This document shows positions 35,010 through 43,301 of a stretch of 64,000 bases of DNA, piece by piece. Under the pieces are notes generated by a model. That model was given only the letters and a program-made list of their open reading frames with translations, ran no database searches and was not told the origin of the DNA. Source of the stretch: Shewanella khirikhana (GTDB taxonomy: Bacteria; Pseudomonadota; Gammaproteobacteria; Enterobacterales; Shewanellaceae); NCBI RefSeq assembly GCF_003957745.1, contig NZ_CP020373.1, positions 1,364,001 to 1,428,000 of the forward strand, read 5' to 3'. Position 1 is the stretch's first letter. Every line of letters starts with the position of its first letter. The position numbers and the translations under genes are program-made.

Positions 35010-35576
35010 TTATTGCGACACAATCCGCTTGTGGGTCAGACCCTGATGACAATCGACACAGGTTTCACCGCGCTCGGCAATGCGCTCATGATTGAGCCGC
35101 GCACGCTGAGGCTGTTTGGCCAAATCGAAATTGTCGCCCTGGTGGCAATGACGACAGCTCTGGGAATCATTGTTTTTAAAGGTTTCCCAAACACTCTCGG
35201 CCATGGCCGGACGCAGCGATTCAAAGTTCTCCTTGGTTACTGTGCCCACCATCATGTGGTAGATGTCCTTGGTGGCGACGATTTTCACCTTCATTTTGTC
35301 GATAAAGGTGTGCGGCACATGGCAGTCGGCACAGGTGGCGGGAATGGTTTGGCCATCGCCGTAATGGGCGGAGGCCTGGTATTCCTGGACTATGGTGTCC
35401 ATTTTCAGGTGACAGCTGAAACAGAACTCGTTGCGGTTGGACAGCACCATCATTCCCTGAAATGATGCCCCCGCCGCGACCAGCACGAAGACCCCGATGG
35501 GGACCCCCAATGCCAGCGGTCGTCTCAGCCAGCGCCACAGGCGCTGCACCCGAGTGGGTTTTCCCTGTTCACTCAC
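35010..35576 (-). CDS. haoC: NapC/NirT/NrfH-family tetrahaem cytochrome c (quinol dehydrogenase)
   Basis: A 188-residue membrane-anchored cytochrome with one N-terminal helix (about 21-41) and four CXXCH haem sites at Cys 52, 82, 141 and 173. This family, including Shewanella CymA, takes electrons from membrane quinols and passes them to periplasmic reductases. It starts with GTG at 35576, with GGAGG nine bases upstream. It lies 49 bp downstream of the octaheme cytochrome gene on the same strand, so it is the likely electron donor to that enzyme, as HaoC is to epsilonproteobacterial Hao. The name haoC is by analogy. Confidence 0.88.
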   Translation of the reverse strand: MSEQGKPTRVQRLWRWLRRPLALGVPIGVFVLVAAGASFQGMMVLSNRNEFCFSCHLKMDTIVQEYQASAHYGDGQTIPATCADCHVPHTFIDKMKVKIVATKDIYHMMVGTVTKENFESLRPAMAESVWETFKNNDSQSCRHCHQGDNFDLAKQPQRARLNHERIAERGETCVDCHQGLTHKRIVSQ

Positions 35577-35625
35577 GAGGAAATCCTCCCTGTGAAGAAG
35601 GGGCGGGCTGCCGCCCCTTCAGGCC

Positions 35626-37092
35626 TTATTTACTCTCGCCCAAATAACGGGCTTTAAAGGCTTTTTGGGCCTCGAGACGGGCTTTCTTCAGCTCTTCCGG
35701 CTCATTGCCGGTAAACCAGGCGTGTTCAGGGCGGGACAGGATCTCATCCAGCACCTTGCGGGCGCGCTCGGCGCCATCCTTGTTGCCGGCGTGCTCGGCC
35801 TTTTCGACAACTTCGAGGTACTGAGGCACCATTTCGACGTAGAAGCGTTCGGCCACTTCAAACATGCCGTGCCACTGGGCGTAGTCCGGTGCCTGCATGG
35901 CGGCGCCGTGACGGGCGCGGCGACCCTCGTGGTGCCACAGGTAGAACCAGGTCCACTCGATTTCTTCATCGAAACCTGTGTCTGTGAGCATGCCTTCGGC
36001 CTTGAGCGTCGCCATCAGCTTCTTACCGGGAGAGGCAAACTTGTCGTTATACAGGTTCACCAGCGAGTCAAACTGCTGATAGAAGCTGTCGACCATCGAC
36101 TTGGTGTGGCAGGCCTGACACACGTCCATCATGTCCTGACGGCGCTCTTCCCATGGCTTAACCTGTTTGCCCTTGGCTTTGGCGGCGGCATCGACCTTTT
36201 CAGACACTGCAGGGCGCAAGGTCCAGCTGATCCTATCGCCAACATCGTGGGTAACAGGCTGCTCGCGGGTGGCAGACATATGGCAAGTGGCACAGGTAGG
36301 CGCGGCGTCGTAGTCTTCACCCACGATCCACTTGGCGGATTCGAGGTTCATCCGGTCGACGTTGGCATAGAAGTTAATGCCGTGCTTGGACTCGTCATAG
36401 ACTTCTTTTTGGGGATGATCCGGGCCAAGGTGGCATTTGCCGCAGGCTTCCGGGCGACGGGCCTGCACCATGGAGAACTCGTGACGCTGGTGGCAGGCAC
36501 TGCAGGCGCCGATGGAGCCATCGGGGTTAATCCGGCCAATACCTGTGTTGGGCCAGGTGGTGGGATCCAGATCGCCGTTTTCCAGCACCTTGACTTCGGA
36601 GCCGTGGCATTGCCAGCAACCATTCACGGCGGCCGGGGATTTGCCATTGAAGGTCATGGCGCCTTCAACCACTTCGGCAAGATAGTTATCCAGTGAGCCC
36701 ATGATTTTACCAGCATCGGCGTGGTGGCTCTTGGTGAACTCTTCGACTTCCTGATTGTGGCACTGGCTACAGTCTTTGGGCGACACGATAACTGCAATGC
36801 TGAAACCTTCGTGCTTGATGGCATCTTTATCCGAAGGGTCGGCCTTGTGGCACTCGTAGCAGCCAACATTGGCGCCATAGTGTTTGGAGCGGCCCCACTG
36901 GGCATAAAGGGAAGGGTTTTTTTCTTTGTGACATCCTGCGCACTGGGCGCTTTCATCACTGAGGGTTTTGAAGGGTTTGAGCACCAGCGCCTTGGGTTCG
37001 GCCTGACTGGCGGGGGACAGACTGAGGCTTAGCGCGGCTATCGCCGGCACGAGCAGCGACAGGCACCGTCGCAGGTTTCGCGAATAATCCAT
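35626..37092 (-). CDS. haoA: Octaheme hydroxylamine oxidoreductase-like cytochrome c
   Basis: A 488-residue periplasmic protein with a signal peptide and eight CXXCH motifs at Cys 51, 78, 108, 159, 197, 217, 267 and 325. After the last haem comes a helical domain with WHHEGRRARHGAAMQAPDYAQWHGM, typical of the Hao family. In nitrifiers a Tyr crosslinked to the active haem enables hydroxylamine oxidation; reductive homologues lack it. Pairing with a NapC-type quinol dehydrogenase argues for reduction (nitrite or hydroxylamine to ammonium). GAGGAA precedes the ATG. FNR- and CRP-like sites upstream indicate anaerobic induction. Confidence 0.87.
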   Translation of the reverse strand: MDYSRNLRRCLSLLVPAIAALSLSLSPASQAEPKALVLKPFKTLSDESAQCAGCHKEKNPSLYAQWGRSKHYGANVGCYECHKADPSDKDAIKHEGFSIAVIVSPKDCSQCHNQEVEEFTKSHHADAGKIMGSLDNYLAEVVEGAMTFNGKSPAAVNGCWQCHGSEVKVLENGDLDPTTWPNTGIGRINPDGSIGACSACHQRHEFSMVQARRPEACGKCHLGPDHPQKEVYDESKHGINFYANVDRMNLESAKWIVGEDYDAAPTCATCHMSATREQPVTHDVGDRISWTLRPAVSEKVDAAAKAKGKQVKPWEERRQDMMDVCQACHTKSMVDSFYQQFDSLVNLYNDKFASPGKKLMATLKAEGMLTDTGFDEEIEWTWFYLWHHEGRRARHGAAMQAPDYAQWHGMFEVAERFYVEMVPQYLEVVEKAEHAGNKDGAERARKVLDEILSRPEHAWFTGNEPEELKKARLEAQKAFKARYLGESK

Positions 37093-37209
37093 ATACAGTT
37101 CCTCAAATGCATTCCTGTTAACTCACTGTTTTATTTATATCTTGCTAATACATTGCTAACTCTGTGTGGCAGCAATGTTGACAATGTAAACCTGCAAAAA
37201 AATTGCATC

Positions 37210-37223
37210 TTGATTTAAATCAA
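37210..37223 (-). promoter_or_regulatory. FNR/EtrA box upstream of haoA
   Basis: TTGATTTAAATCAA is a perfect match to the FNR consensus TTGAT-N4-ATCAA. Its centre is 124 bases upstream of the haoA ATG. On the minus strand a TACATT hexamer follows at the distance expected if the box sits at -41.5, a class II FNR-activated promoter. Binding is inferred. Confidence 0.82.
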
Positions 37224-37240
37224 TGCGGACTGGATGAGAG

Positions 37241-37256
37241 GGTGAGCGCGATCACA
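37241..37256 (-). promoter_or_regulatory. CRP-like site upstream of haoA
   Basis: On the minus strand the half-sites TGTGA and TCACC are separated by six bases, nine of ten matches to the CRP consensus. The centre would be near -73 relative to the predicted start, 32 bp upstream of the FNR box. CRP is a known regulator of anaerobic respiration in Shewanella. Confidence 0.68.
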
Positions 37257-37385
37257 AAAGGGTGATTATTTATGCGCACTCGCATGGAATGCGGAAAACT
37301 TTGCGCCAGCGTCGGTATTGGGCTGCACTGTGATGTCAGGCGCCATAGTCTGTGCCGAAAAGGATTTGCCCGAGGCTTGATAAGG

Positions 37386-37411
37386 TTCAGATTTTAAAAG
37401 GGTAATCTGAA
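37386..37411. repeat. Inverted repeat in the haoA-hppD spacer
   Basis: TTCAGATT and AATCTGAA, perfect eight-bp arms, flank a 10-base loop. No T-run follows, so it is not a standard terminator. It could be an operator or chance. Confidence 0.4.
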
Positions 37412-37624
37412 TTTAGGCCGTGGCCGCTAGTCTGCAAAAGCCGCGAATTAAGCAGGAAAAGCCGTGCCCTGAACAGAGCGAAACTGAATTGGGCTGAGCT
37501 GAAAGGACTTAACAGCACTGGGCTTAATTGAGCAGAGCAGGGCTGAACAAACGCCATCAACCAAGGGCTGCACAGGCATTCGCGGTACAGAAAAGGTGGC
37601 AAAGAATACGGCAGCAGAGAAATA

Positions 37625-37651
37625 AAAAACCGCCGCAGATGCGACGGTTTT
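37625..37651 (-). terminator. Terminator after hppD
   Basis: AAAAACCGCCGCA and TGCGACGGTTTT pair with one C/A mismatch around a two-base loop; T residues follow on the minus strand, 48 bases past the hppD stop. Confidence 0.75.
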
Positions 37652-37698
37652 CACCTCAGCAGTATTGACTGCCGTCAGCAGGGATTAGCCTGCAGGGC

Positions 37699-38736
37699 TT
37701 AGAGCACGCCGCGGCGGACCTGATCGCGCTCGATAGACTCGAACAGGGCCTTAAAGTTACCTTCACCGAAGCCTAAGTTGTTCTTACGCTGGATGATTTC
37801 GATAAAGATAGGGCCAAACAGGTTTTTGGTGAAAATCTGCAGCAAATAGCCAGACTCATCGCCGTCCACCAGAATTTGGTGGTGCTTAATGCGCTCTCTG
37901 TCTTCAGTGACCTGGGGCAGCTTTTCAAAGATGGTGTCGTAGTATTCAGGGATGATGTCAAGCGTGGCAATGGACGAGCCTTCCATTGCATCCAGCGACG
38001 CCACGATATCGCGGCTGCGGAATGCCAGGTGCTGTACGCCCGGACCATTGTATTCACGCAGGTATTCGTCAATCTGGTTACGATCGTCGCCTTTACCTTC
38101 GTTGATGGGGATACAGAAGCTGCCGTCAGGTGAGCGCAGTGCGTAAGAAATCAGTGCAGTCTGCGAGCCCTTGATGTCGAAGTAGCGCACTTCGGTAAAA
38201 CCAAACACGTCTTTGTAGAAGTTTGACCACTGCTCCATGGTGCCCTTGTAGACGTTGTTGGTCAGGTGGTCGACTTCCATAAAGCCTTTTTCCTGAACAA
38301 TCACAGGCTCATCCAAATCGACAAAGTCGGTGGCGTAAATGTTGTCATCGCCAAAACGGTCGATGAAGTAAATCAGGCTGTCACCAATGCCGTAAATGGC
38401 TGGGTAGGGCAGATCTTTCACTTCATCCGGGGCGGCCTTGGCGCCACGCTCAACCGCGTGCTTATAGGCGTACTCGGCATCTTCCACGCGCCAGCCCATA
38501 GAGGTGATGGCCGGGCCGTGAGACTTGGCAAAACCGGCCGAGAAACCGGCGCGGTCTCGGTTCATCAAAAAGTTGATGTCGTTTTGCTGGTAATAGTAGA
38601 TGTCCTTTTCCTTGTGCTTTTTCAGCATGGAAAAACCAAAGTCCAGAAACACCTTGTGCATGAAATCGTTATCGGGCGTTGCAAACTCGGTAAATTCGAT
38701 GCCGAGCAGGCCCAGTGGATTGGTTTCGCTTGCCAT
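37699..38736 (-). CDS. hppD: 4-hydroxyphenylpyruvate dioxygenase
   Basis: A 345-residue Fe(II) enzyme that converts 4-hydroxyphenylpyruvate to homogentisate in tyrosine breakdown. The three iron ligands are in MEVDHLTNNV (His), GPGVQHLAFRSRDI (His) and LFGPIFIEIIQRKN (Glu), in the right order and spacing. I start at the ATG at 38736 (MASETNPLG), with GAGG eight bases upstream; the longer frame adds six residues. It is 44 bp downstream of hmgA and clearly in one operon. In Shewanella colwelliana the same gene (melA) gives pyomelanin when homogentisate accumulates. Confidence 0.96.
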   Translation of the reverse strand: MASETNPLGLLGIEFTEFATPDNDFMHKVFLDFGFSMLKKHKEKDIYYYQQNDINFLMNRDRAGFSAGFAKSHGPAITSMGWRVEDAEYAYKHAVERGAKAAPDEVKDLPYPAIYGIGDSLIYFIDRFGDDNIYATDFVDLDEPVIVQEKGFMEVDHLTNNVYKGTMEQWSNFYKDVFGFTEVRYFDIKGSQTALISYALRSPDGSFCIPINEGKGDDRNQIDEYLREYNGPGVQHLAFRSRDIVASLDAMEGSSIATLDIIPEYYDTIFEKLPQVTEDRERIKHHQILVDGDESGYLLQIFTKNLFGPIFIEIIQRKNNLGFGEGNFKALFESIERDQVRRGVL

Positions 38737-38780
38737 TGTCTTGTCCTCTTTCAATGGATTGCTGCCTGGAATTGTTCTGA

Positions 38781-39941
38781 TTAGTCTTCGAGCCAGGAGC
38801 GGTTGTAATCGGGTGCCATGCAGTTTTTCACGTGTTCGGTCAGCTGCAGTGGCGCAAAGGTGTCTACCATCACAGCGTACTCGTAGGTGTCCTTCTTACC
38901 GATGGACGCCTCGGTGCGGCCAGGCTGCGGGCCGTGGGCCACGCCTTTCTGGTGCAGGGTGATGTAACCGGCCTCAATGCCGGTGCGGCTCATAAAATCA
39001 CCGTCGACGTAATAGAGCACTTCGTCGCTGTCGATGTTGTTATGGTAGTACGGGGCCGGAATTGCCTGCGGGTGGAAATCATAGGGGCGCGGCACAAAGT
39101 TGCAGATAACGAAGTTTCTGGCCACAAACAGCAGGTGATCCGACGGCGGCAGGTGGATTTTGCCCACCTTGGGCGCGTATTCGGTGATGTTGAAAGCCCA
39201 GGGATACACAAAACCGTCCCAGCCCACCAAATCAAAGGGGTGCCACTCGAGCTGCGTTAGCTGATACTTATCGCCAAACTTGCACACCAGCGGGAAGTTT
39301 CCGCGCTCAACCACGGCGTCCTTAAGCTCGGGCACGCGGATATCGCGCTCGCAGTAAGGGGCAGATTCCAGCAGCTGACCGTATTCGTTACGGAAATGCT
39401 TGGGGATCTCCACCATGGTGAAAGATTCAATCACGAACAGGCGTACATTGCTGTAATCGTTGAACTTGAGCTGATAGGTAGTGCCGCGCGGTATAACCAG
39501 ATAGTCCCACTTTTTCACTTCAAGCTCGCCATATTCCGACAGCAGCACGCCGTCGCCTTCATGGACAAACACCACTTCATCGGCATAGGCGTTGCGGTAA
39601 AACTCGTCGGTATCGGCGGTTACCTTGGCGGTATAGAGCGCCACGTCTGAGTTAAAGAAAATCTTGTTGCGGGCAGAGAAGAAATTGCCTTCGCCATCGG
39701 CCAGACGTGAGTCCAGCTTATAGTTCTGTACCAGTGAATCGACCCAGGTGTCGCCGTGGGTCAGTGACATTGGGGCCACTTCCAGCGCCTTGGTGGGCAT
39801 ATTGTGGTGGTACTTGTTGGAATAGATGTTCGAAAACCCGTGGGTAGAGAACAGCTCTTCGCGGTAAAGCTCTCCATTTTCCTTGGCAAACGCGATATGG
39901 CGCTTGTGCGGGATCTGACCTTGCTTCACATAAAATGGCAT
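38781..39941 (-). CDS. hmgA: Homogentisate 1,2-dioxygenase
   Basis: A 386-residue ring-opening dioxygenase that converts homogentisate to maleylacetoacetate. Conserved features include HEGDGVLLSEYGELEVKKWDYLVIPRGT (cupin), HPFDLVGWDGFVYPW and the C-terminal HQKGVAHGPQPGR with iron ligands. It is shorter than the 430-445-residue eukaryotic and Pseudomonas forms. It is the first gene of the hmgA-hppD operon. The next enzymes, maleylacetoacetate isomerase and fumarylacetoacetase, are not in this window. A divergent LysR regulator lies upstream. Confidence 0.92.
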   Translation of the reverse strand: MPFYVKQGQIPHKRHIAFAKENGELYREELFSTHGFSNIYSNKYHHNMPTKALEVAPMSLTHGDTWVDSLVQNYKLDSRLADGEGNFFSARNKIFFNSDVALYTAKVTADTDEFYRNAYADEVVFVHEGDGVLLSEYGELEVKKWDYLVIPRGTTYQLKFNDYSNVRLFVIESFTMVEIPKHFRNEYGQLLESAPYCERDIRVPELKDAVVERGNFPLVCKFGDKYQLTQLEWHPFDLVGWDGFVYPWAFNITEYAPKVGKIHLPPSDHLLFVARNFVICNFVPRPYDFHPQAIPAPYYHNNIDSDEVLYYVDGDFMSRTGIEAGYITLHQKGVAHGPQPGRTEASIGKKDTYEYAVMVDTFAPLQLTEHVKNCMAPDYNRSWLED

Positions 39942-40063
39942 TTGTTTTTATCCTCTGTTGGGCTCGCAGTGGCCCATTTACCCGCCGAATTGGCGCTATA
40001 TGTGATCTGGGTATCAATTTAGTTGCCGACTTGTGCAAAAAAAAGAATAATTAATCGGTAATC

Positions 40064-40084
40064 ACCATCTAAAAATTAGATGGT
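40064..40084. promoter_or_regulatory. 21-bp palindrome, candidate LysR operator
   Basis: Perfect arms ACCATCTA and TAGATGGT flank five bases. It lies in the spacer between divergent hmgA (123 bases from its ATG) and the LysR gene (48 bases from its ATG), where a LysR-type regulator of both would bind. The arms are symmetric and contain the A/T-rich centre usual for such sites. Confidence 0.7.
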
Positions 40085-40132
40085 AAATCTGGCGTTACGC
40101 TTTTGTTCATTGTCTGACCCGGGAGAGGGCCG

Positions 40133-41047
40133 ATGCGCATCGATGTGGATGCCTTTAAGGTATTGGAAGTACTGGTGGAAGAGGGCAGCTTTGCCAAGGC
40201 GGCGGAGCGGCTGCACAAGGCCCAGTCGGCGGTGAGTTACCAGATTAAAAAGCTTGAGCAGCACCTGGGCGTGAGCCTGTTATCCCGCGAGCAGTACCGC
40301 GCCGAGCTGACCGCCGAGGGGCGGGTGATTTTGGCCGAAGGCCAGCGGCTGTTATCCCACCTTGCCAATATCGAGCATCTTGCGAGCCGATTCAGTGAAG
40401 GCTGGGAGCCCAAGCTTGAGCTGGTGATTGATGGCGCCTTGCCGATGGAGCCGATTATGACGGCATTAAAGCGCATGGCAGAGCATCAAATTCCCACCAA
40501 AATTCAGCTTAATATGGAGTTTCTTGGCGGGGTGCAGCACAGGTTTGAGCGCGACAATGCCGACTTGATGCTGGTTAAAGACTATCGCACCGGCCCCTAT
40601 TATTACGCCAAACCCCTGCCAGCTATCACCAGCGTGTTGCTGGCGGCGCCCCATCACCCGCTGGCGGGCCGTAAAGCGCTCACCCTTACCGAGCTGCAGC
40701 AACACGTAGAGCTGACCATCGAAGACTCATCGCCGGTGAAAACTTACCGTGACGAGCTGCAGTTTGGTGGCGACAAAGTCTTTTATCTATCTGGTTTTAT
40801 TATGAAAAAGAATGCGCTGTTAAAAGGCCTGGGTTTTGGTTGGATGCCAGACTTTTTGGTGCGTGATGAGCTTAAAGCGGGACTGCTTACTGAAATTGAT
40901 TTTGTTGGCGGCTGCCGTTACACCTTCGTGCCGCAGTTGGTGTCGACCCTCGAGCGCCCGCTGGGCCGCGCCGGCAGGCTGTTTACCGAGCTGATTTTGG
41001 AAGAATTTGCCAAAGAGCCCATGGGGATCCCCGAAGGCCTGGGTTAA
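40133..41047 (+). CDS. LysR-family transcriptional regulator
   Basis: A 304-residue protein with an N-terminal winged helix-turn-helix (FAKAAERLHKAQSAVSYQIKKLEQHLGVSLL) and a C-terminal substrate-binding domain. GAGAGGG lies before the ATG. It is transcribed divergently from the hmgA-hppD operon across a spacer with a perfect palindrome, so it is a candidate regulator of tyrosine catabolism. Shewanella homologues of such neighbours are not known to me in detail, so the target is inferred from layout. Confidence 0.9.
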   Translation: MRIDVDAFKVLEVLVEEGSFAKAAERLHKAQSAVSYQIKKLEQHLGVSLLSREQYRAELTAEGRVILAEGQRLLSHLANIEHLASRFSEGWEPKLELVIDGALPMEPIMTALKRMAEHQIPTKIQLNMEFLGGVQHRFERDNADLMLVKDYRTGPYYYAKPLPAITSVLLAAPHHPLAGRKALTLTELQQHVELTIEDSSPVKTYRDELQFGGDKVFYLSGFIMKKNALLKGLGFGWMPDFLVRDELKAGLLTEIDFVGGCRYTFVPQLVSTLERPLGRAGRLFTELILEEFAKEPMGIPEGLG

Positions 41048-41153
41048 CAGTTTGCAACGGCTGCATACACAGTTGTTTACATTTCCTCGCTGACAGGTGA
41101 CATATTATGTCGTATGGTGAGCCACATCAGTCAAACGTCATATGGGGAAATGG

Positions 41154-41948
41154 ATGATGAGACGTTGTCACGAAGTGGACTATGAAATTCGCGGCGAAAG
41201 CATGCAGCTGGTGGAAGTGGAGCTGGATCCCGGTGAAACCGTGATTGCCGAGGCCGGCGCCATGACCTACATGGAAGAGGGCATTCAGTTTGAGGCACGC
41301 ATGGGCGATGGCTCGCAGCCTGAGTCCGGCTTTTTCGGTGCCCTGATGGGCGCCGGCAAGCGTATGCTCACCGGTGAGAGCCTGTTTATGACCCACTTTA
41401 CCAACCAGGGGCACGGCAAGCGTCGGGTGGCGTTTTCAGCGCCATACCCAGGTACCTTGCTGGCGCTGGATATGGCCGAGCTTGGCGGTGAGCTTATTCT
41501 GCAAAAAGACAGCTTTCTGGCAGCCGCCCTTGGCACCCAAATCACCATGACCTTTAACAAGCGCCTGGGGACCGGTTTCTTTGGCGGTGAAGGCTTTATC
41601 ATGCAAAAGCTCAAAGGCGATGGCATGGCCTTTGTGCACGCCGGTGGCACCCTTATCAAGAAGGAACTCAGGGGGGAGACACTGCGGGTGGATACCGGTT
41701 GTTTGGTGGGCTTTACCCCCGGCATCGATTACGACATTCAGCGCGCAGGCTCGCTTAAATCCATGGTGTTTGGCGGTGAAGGTCTGTTTCTGGCCACGCT
41801 GCAAGGTCATGGCACCGTATGGCTGCAAAGCCTGCCGTTTTCGCGCATGGCTGACCGCATTATTGCCCATGCGCCCTCGGCCGGTGGTTCCAGCCGTGGT
41901 GAAGGTTCGGTGCTTGGCGGTCTTGGCCGCATGCTGGATGGTGATTGA
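41154..41948 (+). CDS. TIGR00266/AIM24-family protein
   Basis: A 264-residue beta-rich, glycine-rich protein with the family core: VEVELDPGETVIAEAGAMTYME, ESLFMTHFTNQGHG, and GFFGGEGFIMQKLKGDGMAFVHAGGT. Members are soluble, widespread and functionally uncharacterised in bacteria. Three in-frame ATGs occur at 41142, 41154 and 41157; GGGGA at 41144-41148 favours 41154 or 41157. It stands alone and is followed by a strong terminator. Confidence 0.87.
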   Translation: MMRRCHEVDYEIRGESMQLVEVELDPGETVIAEAGAMTYMEEGIQFEARMGDGSQPESGFFGALMGAGKRMLTGESLFMTHFTNQGHGKRRVAFSAPYPGTLLALDMAELGGELILQKDSFLAAALGTQITMTFNKRLGTGFFGGEGFIMQKLKGDGMAFVHAGGTLIKKELRGETLRVDTGCLVGFTPGIDYDIQRAGSLKSMVFGGEGLFLATLQGHGTVWLQSLPFSRMADRIIAHAPSAGGSSRGEGSVLGGLGRMLDGD

Positions 41949-41967
41949 TACGCTGGAGCGCAGAAAT

Positions 41968-41995
41968 AAAAAGGGAGCCGGATGGCTCCCTTTTT
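41968..41995. terminator. Bidirectional terminator after the AIM24-family gene
   Basis: AAAAAGGGAGCC and GGCTCCCTTTTT pair perfectly around GGAT, between convergent genes. Confidence 0.92.
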
Positions 41996-42024
41996 ACGTT
42001 GGCGTGATAGGCAAGCTATCGATA

Positions 42025-42384
42025 TTACTCGTTGATAATATCGATAATTTTGCGGGTTTTATCGTGGATCTTAAACAGCGAATCATCGATGCGGATGGTC
42101 ACAGCGCCATCGATACCGATTGGGCCCACCCGCACGCCACGGTCATAGATGTCCAGATCCAGAATATCGCCGCGGCTATACTTTTTCTGCCAGCCGGGAG
42201 GCAGTGGCTCGCCCTTGGCAACCTTCTTTTGCAGCCCTGGAGGCAAGTCCTTTCCATCTGAGCGGTACTCATTGTAGGACTTATCTTTATGATCCTTGTG
42301 CTCTTTATGGTCCTTGTCATTTTTGGCCATCGCACCTGTGCTGAGTGCTGTCGCCAGCATCAAAAACATCCATTTGTTTTTCAT
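42025..42384 (-). CDS. RcnB/CigR-like exported protein
   Basis: A 119-residue protein with a signal peptide (MKNKWMFLMLATALSTGAMA), then a highly charged His/Lys/Asp tract (NDKDHKEHKDHKDK) and the repeated LPPGLQKKVAKGEPLPPGWQKK typical of RcnB/CigR-like proteins. The charged tract could bind metal ions. RcnB works with nickel/cobalt efflux in E. coli, but no such efflux gene is nearby. AGGAG precedes the ATG at 42384. The C-terminal part (RVGPIGIDGAVTIRIDDSLF) is beta-rich. Confidence 0.75.
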   Translation of the reverse strand: MKNKWMFLMLATALSTGAMAKNDKDHKEHKDHKDKSYNEYRSDGKDLPPGLQKKVAKGEPLPPGWQKKYSRGDILDLDIYDRGVRVGPIGIDGAVTIRIDDSLFKIHDKTRKIIDIINE

Positions 42385-42417
42385 CGGGACTCTCCTGAAC
42401 CTCAATTGAGGGACTGA

Positions 42418-42888
42418 TTAAAGGGATTCACCAGCCATCTGGTGGATTAGCTGCCAGTGAACCTCGTCCACCGGCTGTATGCTCAGCCGCGACCCTTTTT
42501 GTACCAACAGCATATCGGCAAGCCCAGGGTGGGCCTTGATGGCGCTTAAGGTAACGGGTTTGGCGAAGCGCTTGATAAAGCGAATATCCCGCTGCAGCCA
42601 GCGGGGCGACTCGGGTGTGGATTTGGGGTCGTAATAGGGCGACTCGGGGTCCCAGGCGCTGGCATCGGGATAGGTTTCACCGGCGACTTCGGCAATGCCG
42701 ACAACCGCCGGCACCTTGCAGCTGGAGTGGTAGAAAAATACCCTGTCGCCAATTTGCATTGCATCTCGCAGAAAGTTGCGGGCCTGATAGTTGCGAATGC
42801 CATTCCAGCCTTCGGTTTGATTCGGTCTGGCAGCCAAATCATCGATGCTGAACTCATCGGGCTCGGACTTCATCAGCCAATAATTCAT
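42418..42888 (-). CDS. EVE-domain protein
   Basis: A 156-residue protein matching the EVE domain over its whole length: YWLMKSEPDEFSIDDL, GIRNYQARNFLRDAMQIGDRVFFYHS, and VVGIAEVAGETYPD. EVE domains have a PUA-like fold and bind modified bases; stand-alone bacterial forms are common and their cellular role is unsettled. It starts at the ATG at 42888. It lies 33 bases upstream of the RcnB-like gene and may share a transcript. Confidence 0.88.
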   Translation of the reverse strand: MNYWLMKSEPDEFSIDDLAARPNQTEGWNGIRNYQARNFLRDAMQIGDRVFFYHSSCKVPAVVGIAEVAGETYPDASAWDPESPYYDPKSTPESPRWLQRDIRFIKRFAKPVTLSAIKAHPGLADMLLVQKGSRLSIQPVDEVHWQLIHQMAGESL

Positions 42889-43025
42889 CAAAAATCTCGT
42901 CGCTTTTTTACTTAAACTCCCAGTTTACGGCGGCTTTGGGCAACGGCAAGGTTTTTTATTCCGTTCAGCCAATGTTCAGTCCTTTTAGCCGATGCTGACG
43001 CTGGTACGAATTATGCCTGCTTTAG

Positions 43026-43301
43026 GGAAGGTGCGAATAAGTCCCGTGCTTGCTCTGCGTGAGTTTACAGCGGATAGATGCAAGGCACAGTTCGCAGCGA
43101 ATGGCCCTAGTCCTTCGCAAGAACTGTAACGCAGCAGATACCACTGTAAGCCACGCCCTGCGGGGCTTTGGTAGCAACACCATTTTGGCGTTTTGCAGCT
43201 TCAGCTGGACGGCGGGGCGCCCAGCCATGCCCTCAGTTGAAAGCCTTGAACTGCCGCTGCTATCAAAGCCAGAGCTGTGCGAGGACTTGTTAGCACCTTC
43301 C
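43026..43301. mobile_element. IS5-type MITE (non-autonomous, 276 bp)
   Basis: Terminal inverted repeats GGAAGGTGCGAATAAGTCC (43026-43044) and, on the other strand, GGAAGGTGCTAACAAGTCC (43283-43301) match at 17 of 19 positions. They match the ends of IS5, which begin GGAAGGTGCGAA. A direct TTAG flanks the element at 43022-43025 and 43302-43305, fitting the YTAR target duplication of the IS5 group. The inside is too short for a transposase and has no plausible gene, so it depends on a transposase elsewhere. It lies in the spacer upstream of the gene at 43340. Confidence 0.83.

Larger units (their letters stand above)
37093..37624. other. Regulatory spacer upstream of haoA, about 530 bp
   Basis: The part nearest haoA holds a -10-like hexamer (TACATT on the minus strand, 37183-37188), an FNR box and a CRP-like site, listed separately. 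Further out is an eight-bp-arm inverted repeat at 37386-37411. The stretch 37440-37560 has vague internal repeats built on GGGCTGA and CTGAA but no clean unit. No coding frame is convincing. Confidence 0.55.

Noticed and set aside
35665..36696. 343-residue plus-strand frame opposite haoA
   Set aside because: Antisense to eight conserved haem sites; no start signal.
37387..37654. Two overlapping minus-strand frames of about 70 residues in the haoA-hppD spacer
   Set aside because: Low-complexity composition from vaguely repeated DNA, no ribosome-binding site, and overlap with the hppD terminator.
39994..40012. CRP-like sequence upstream of hmgA (TGTGATCTGGGTATCA)
   Set aside because: Only one half-site matches well, so chance is likely.
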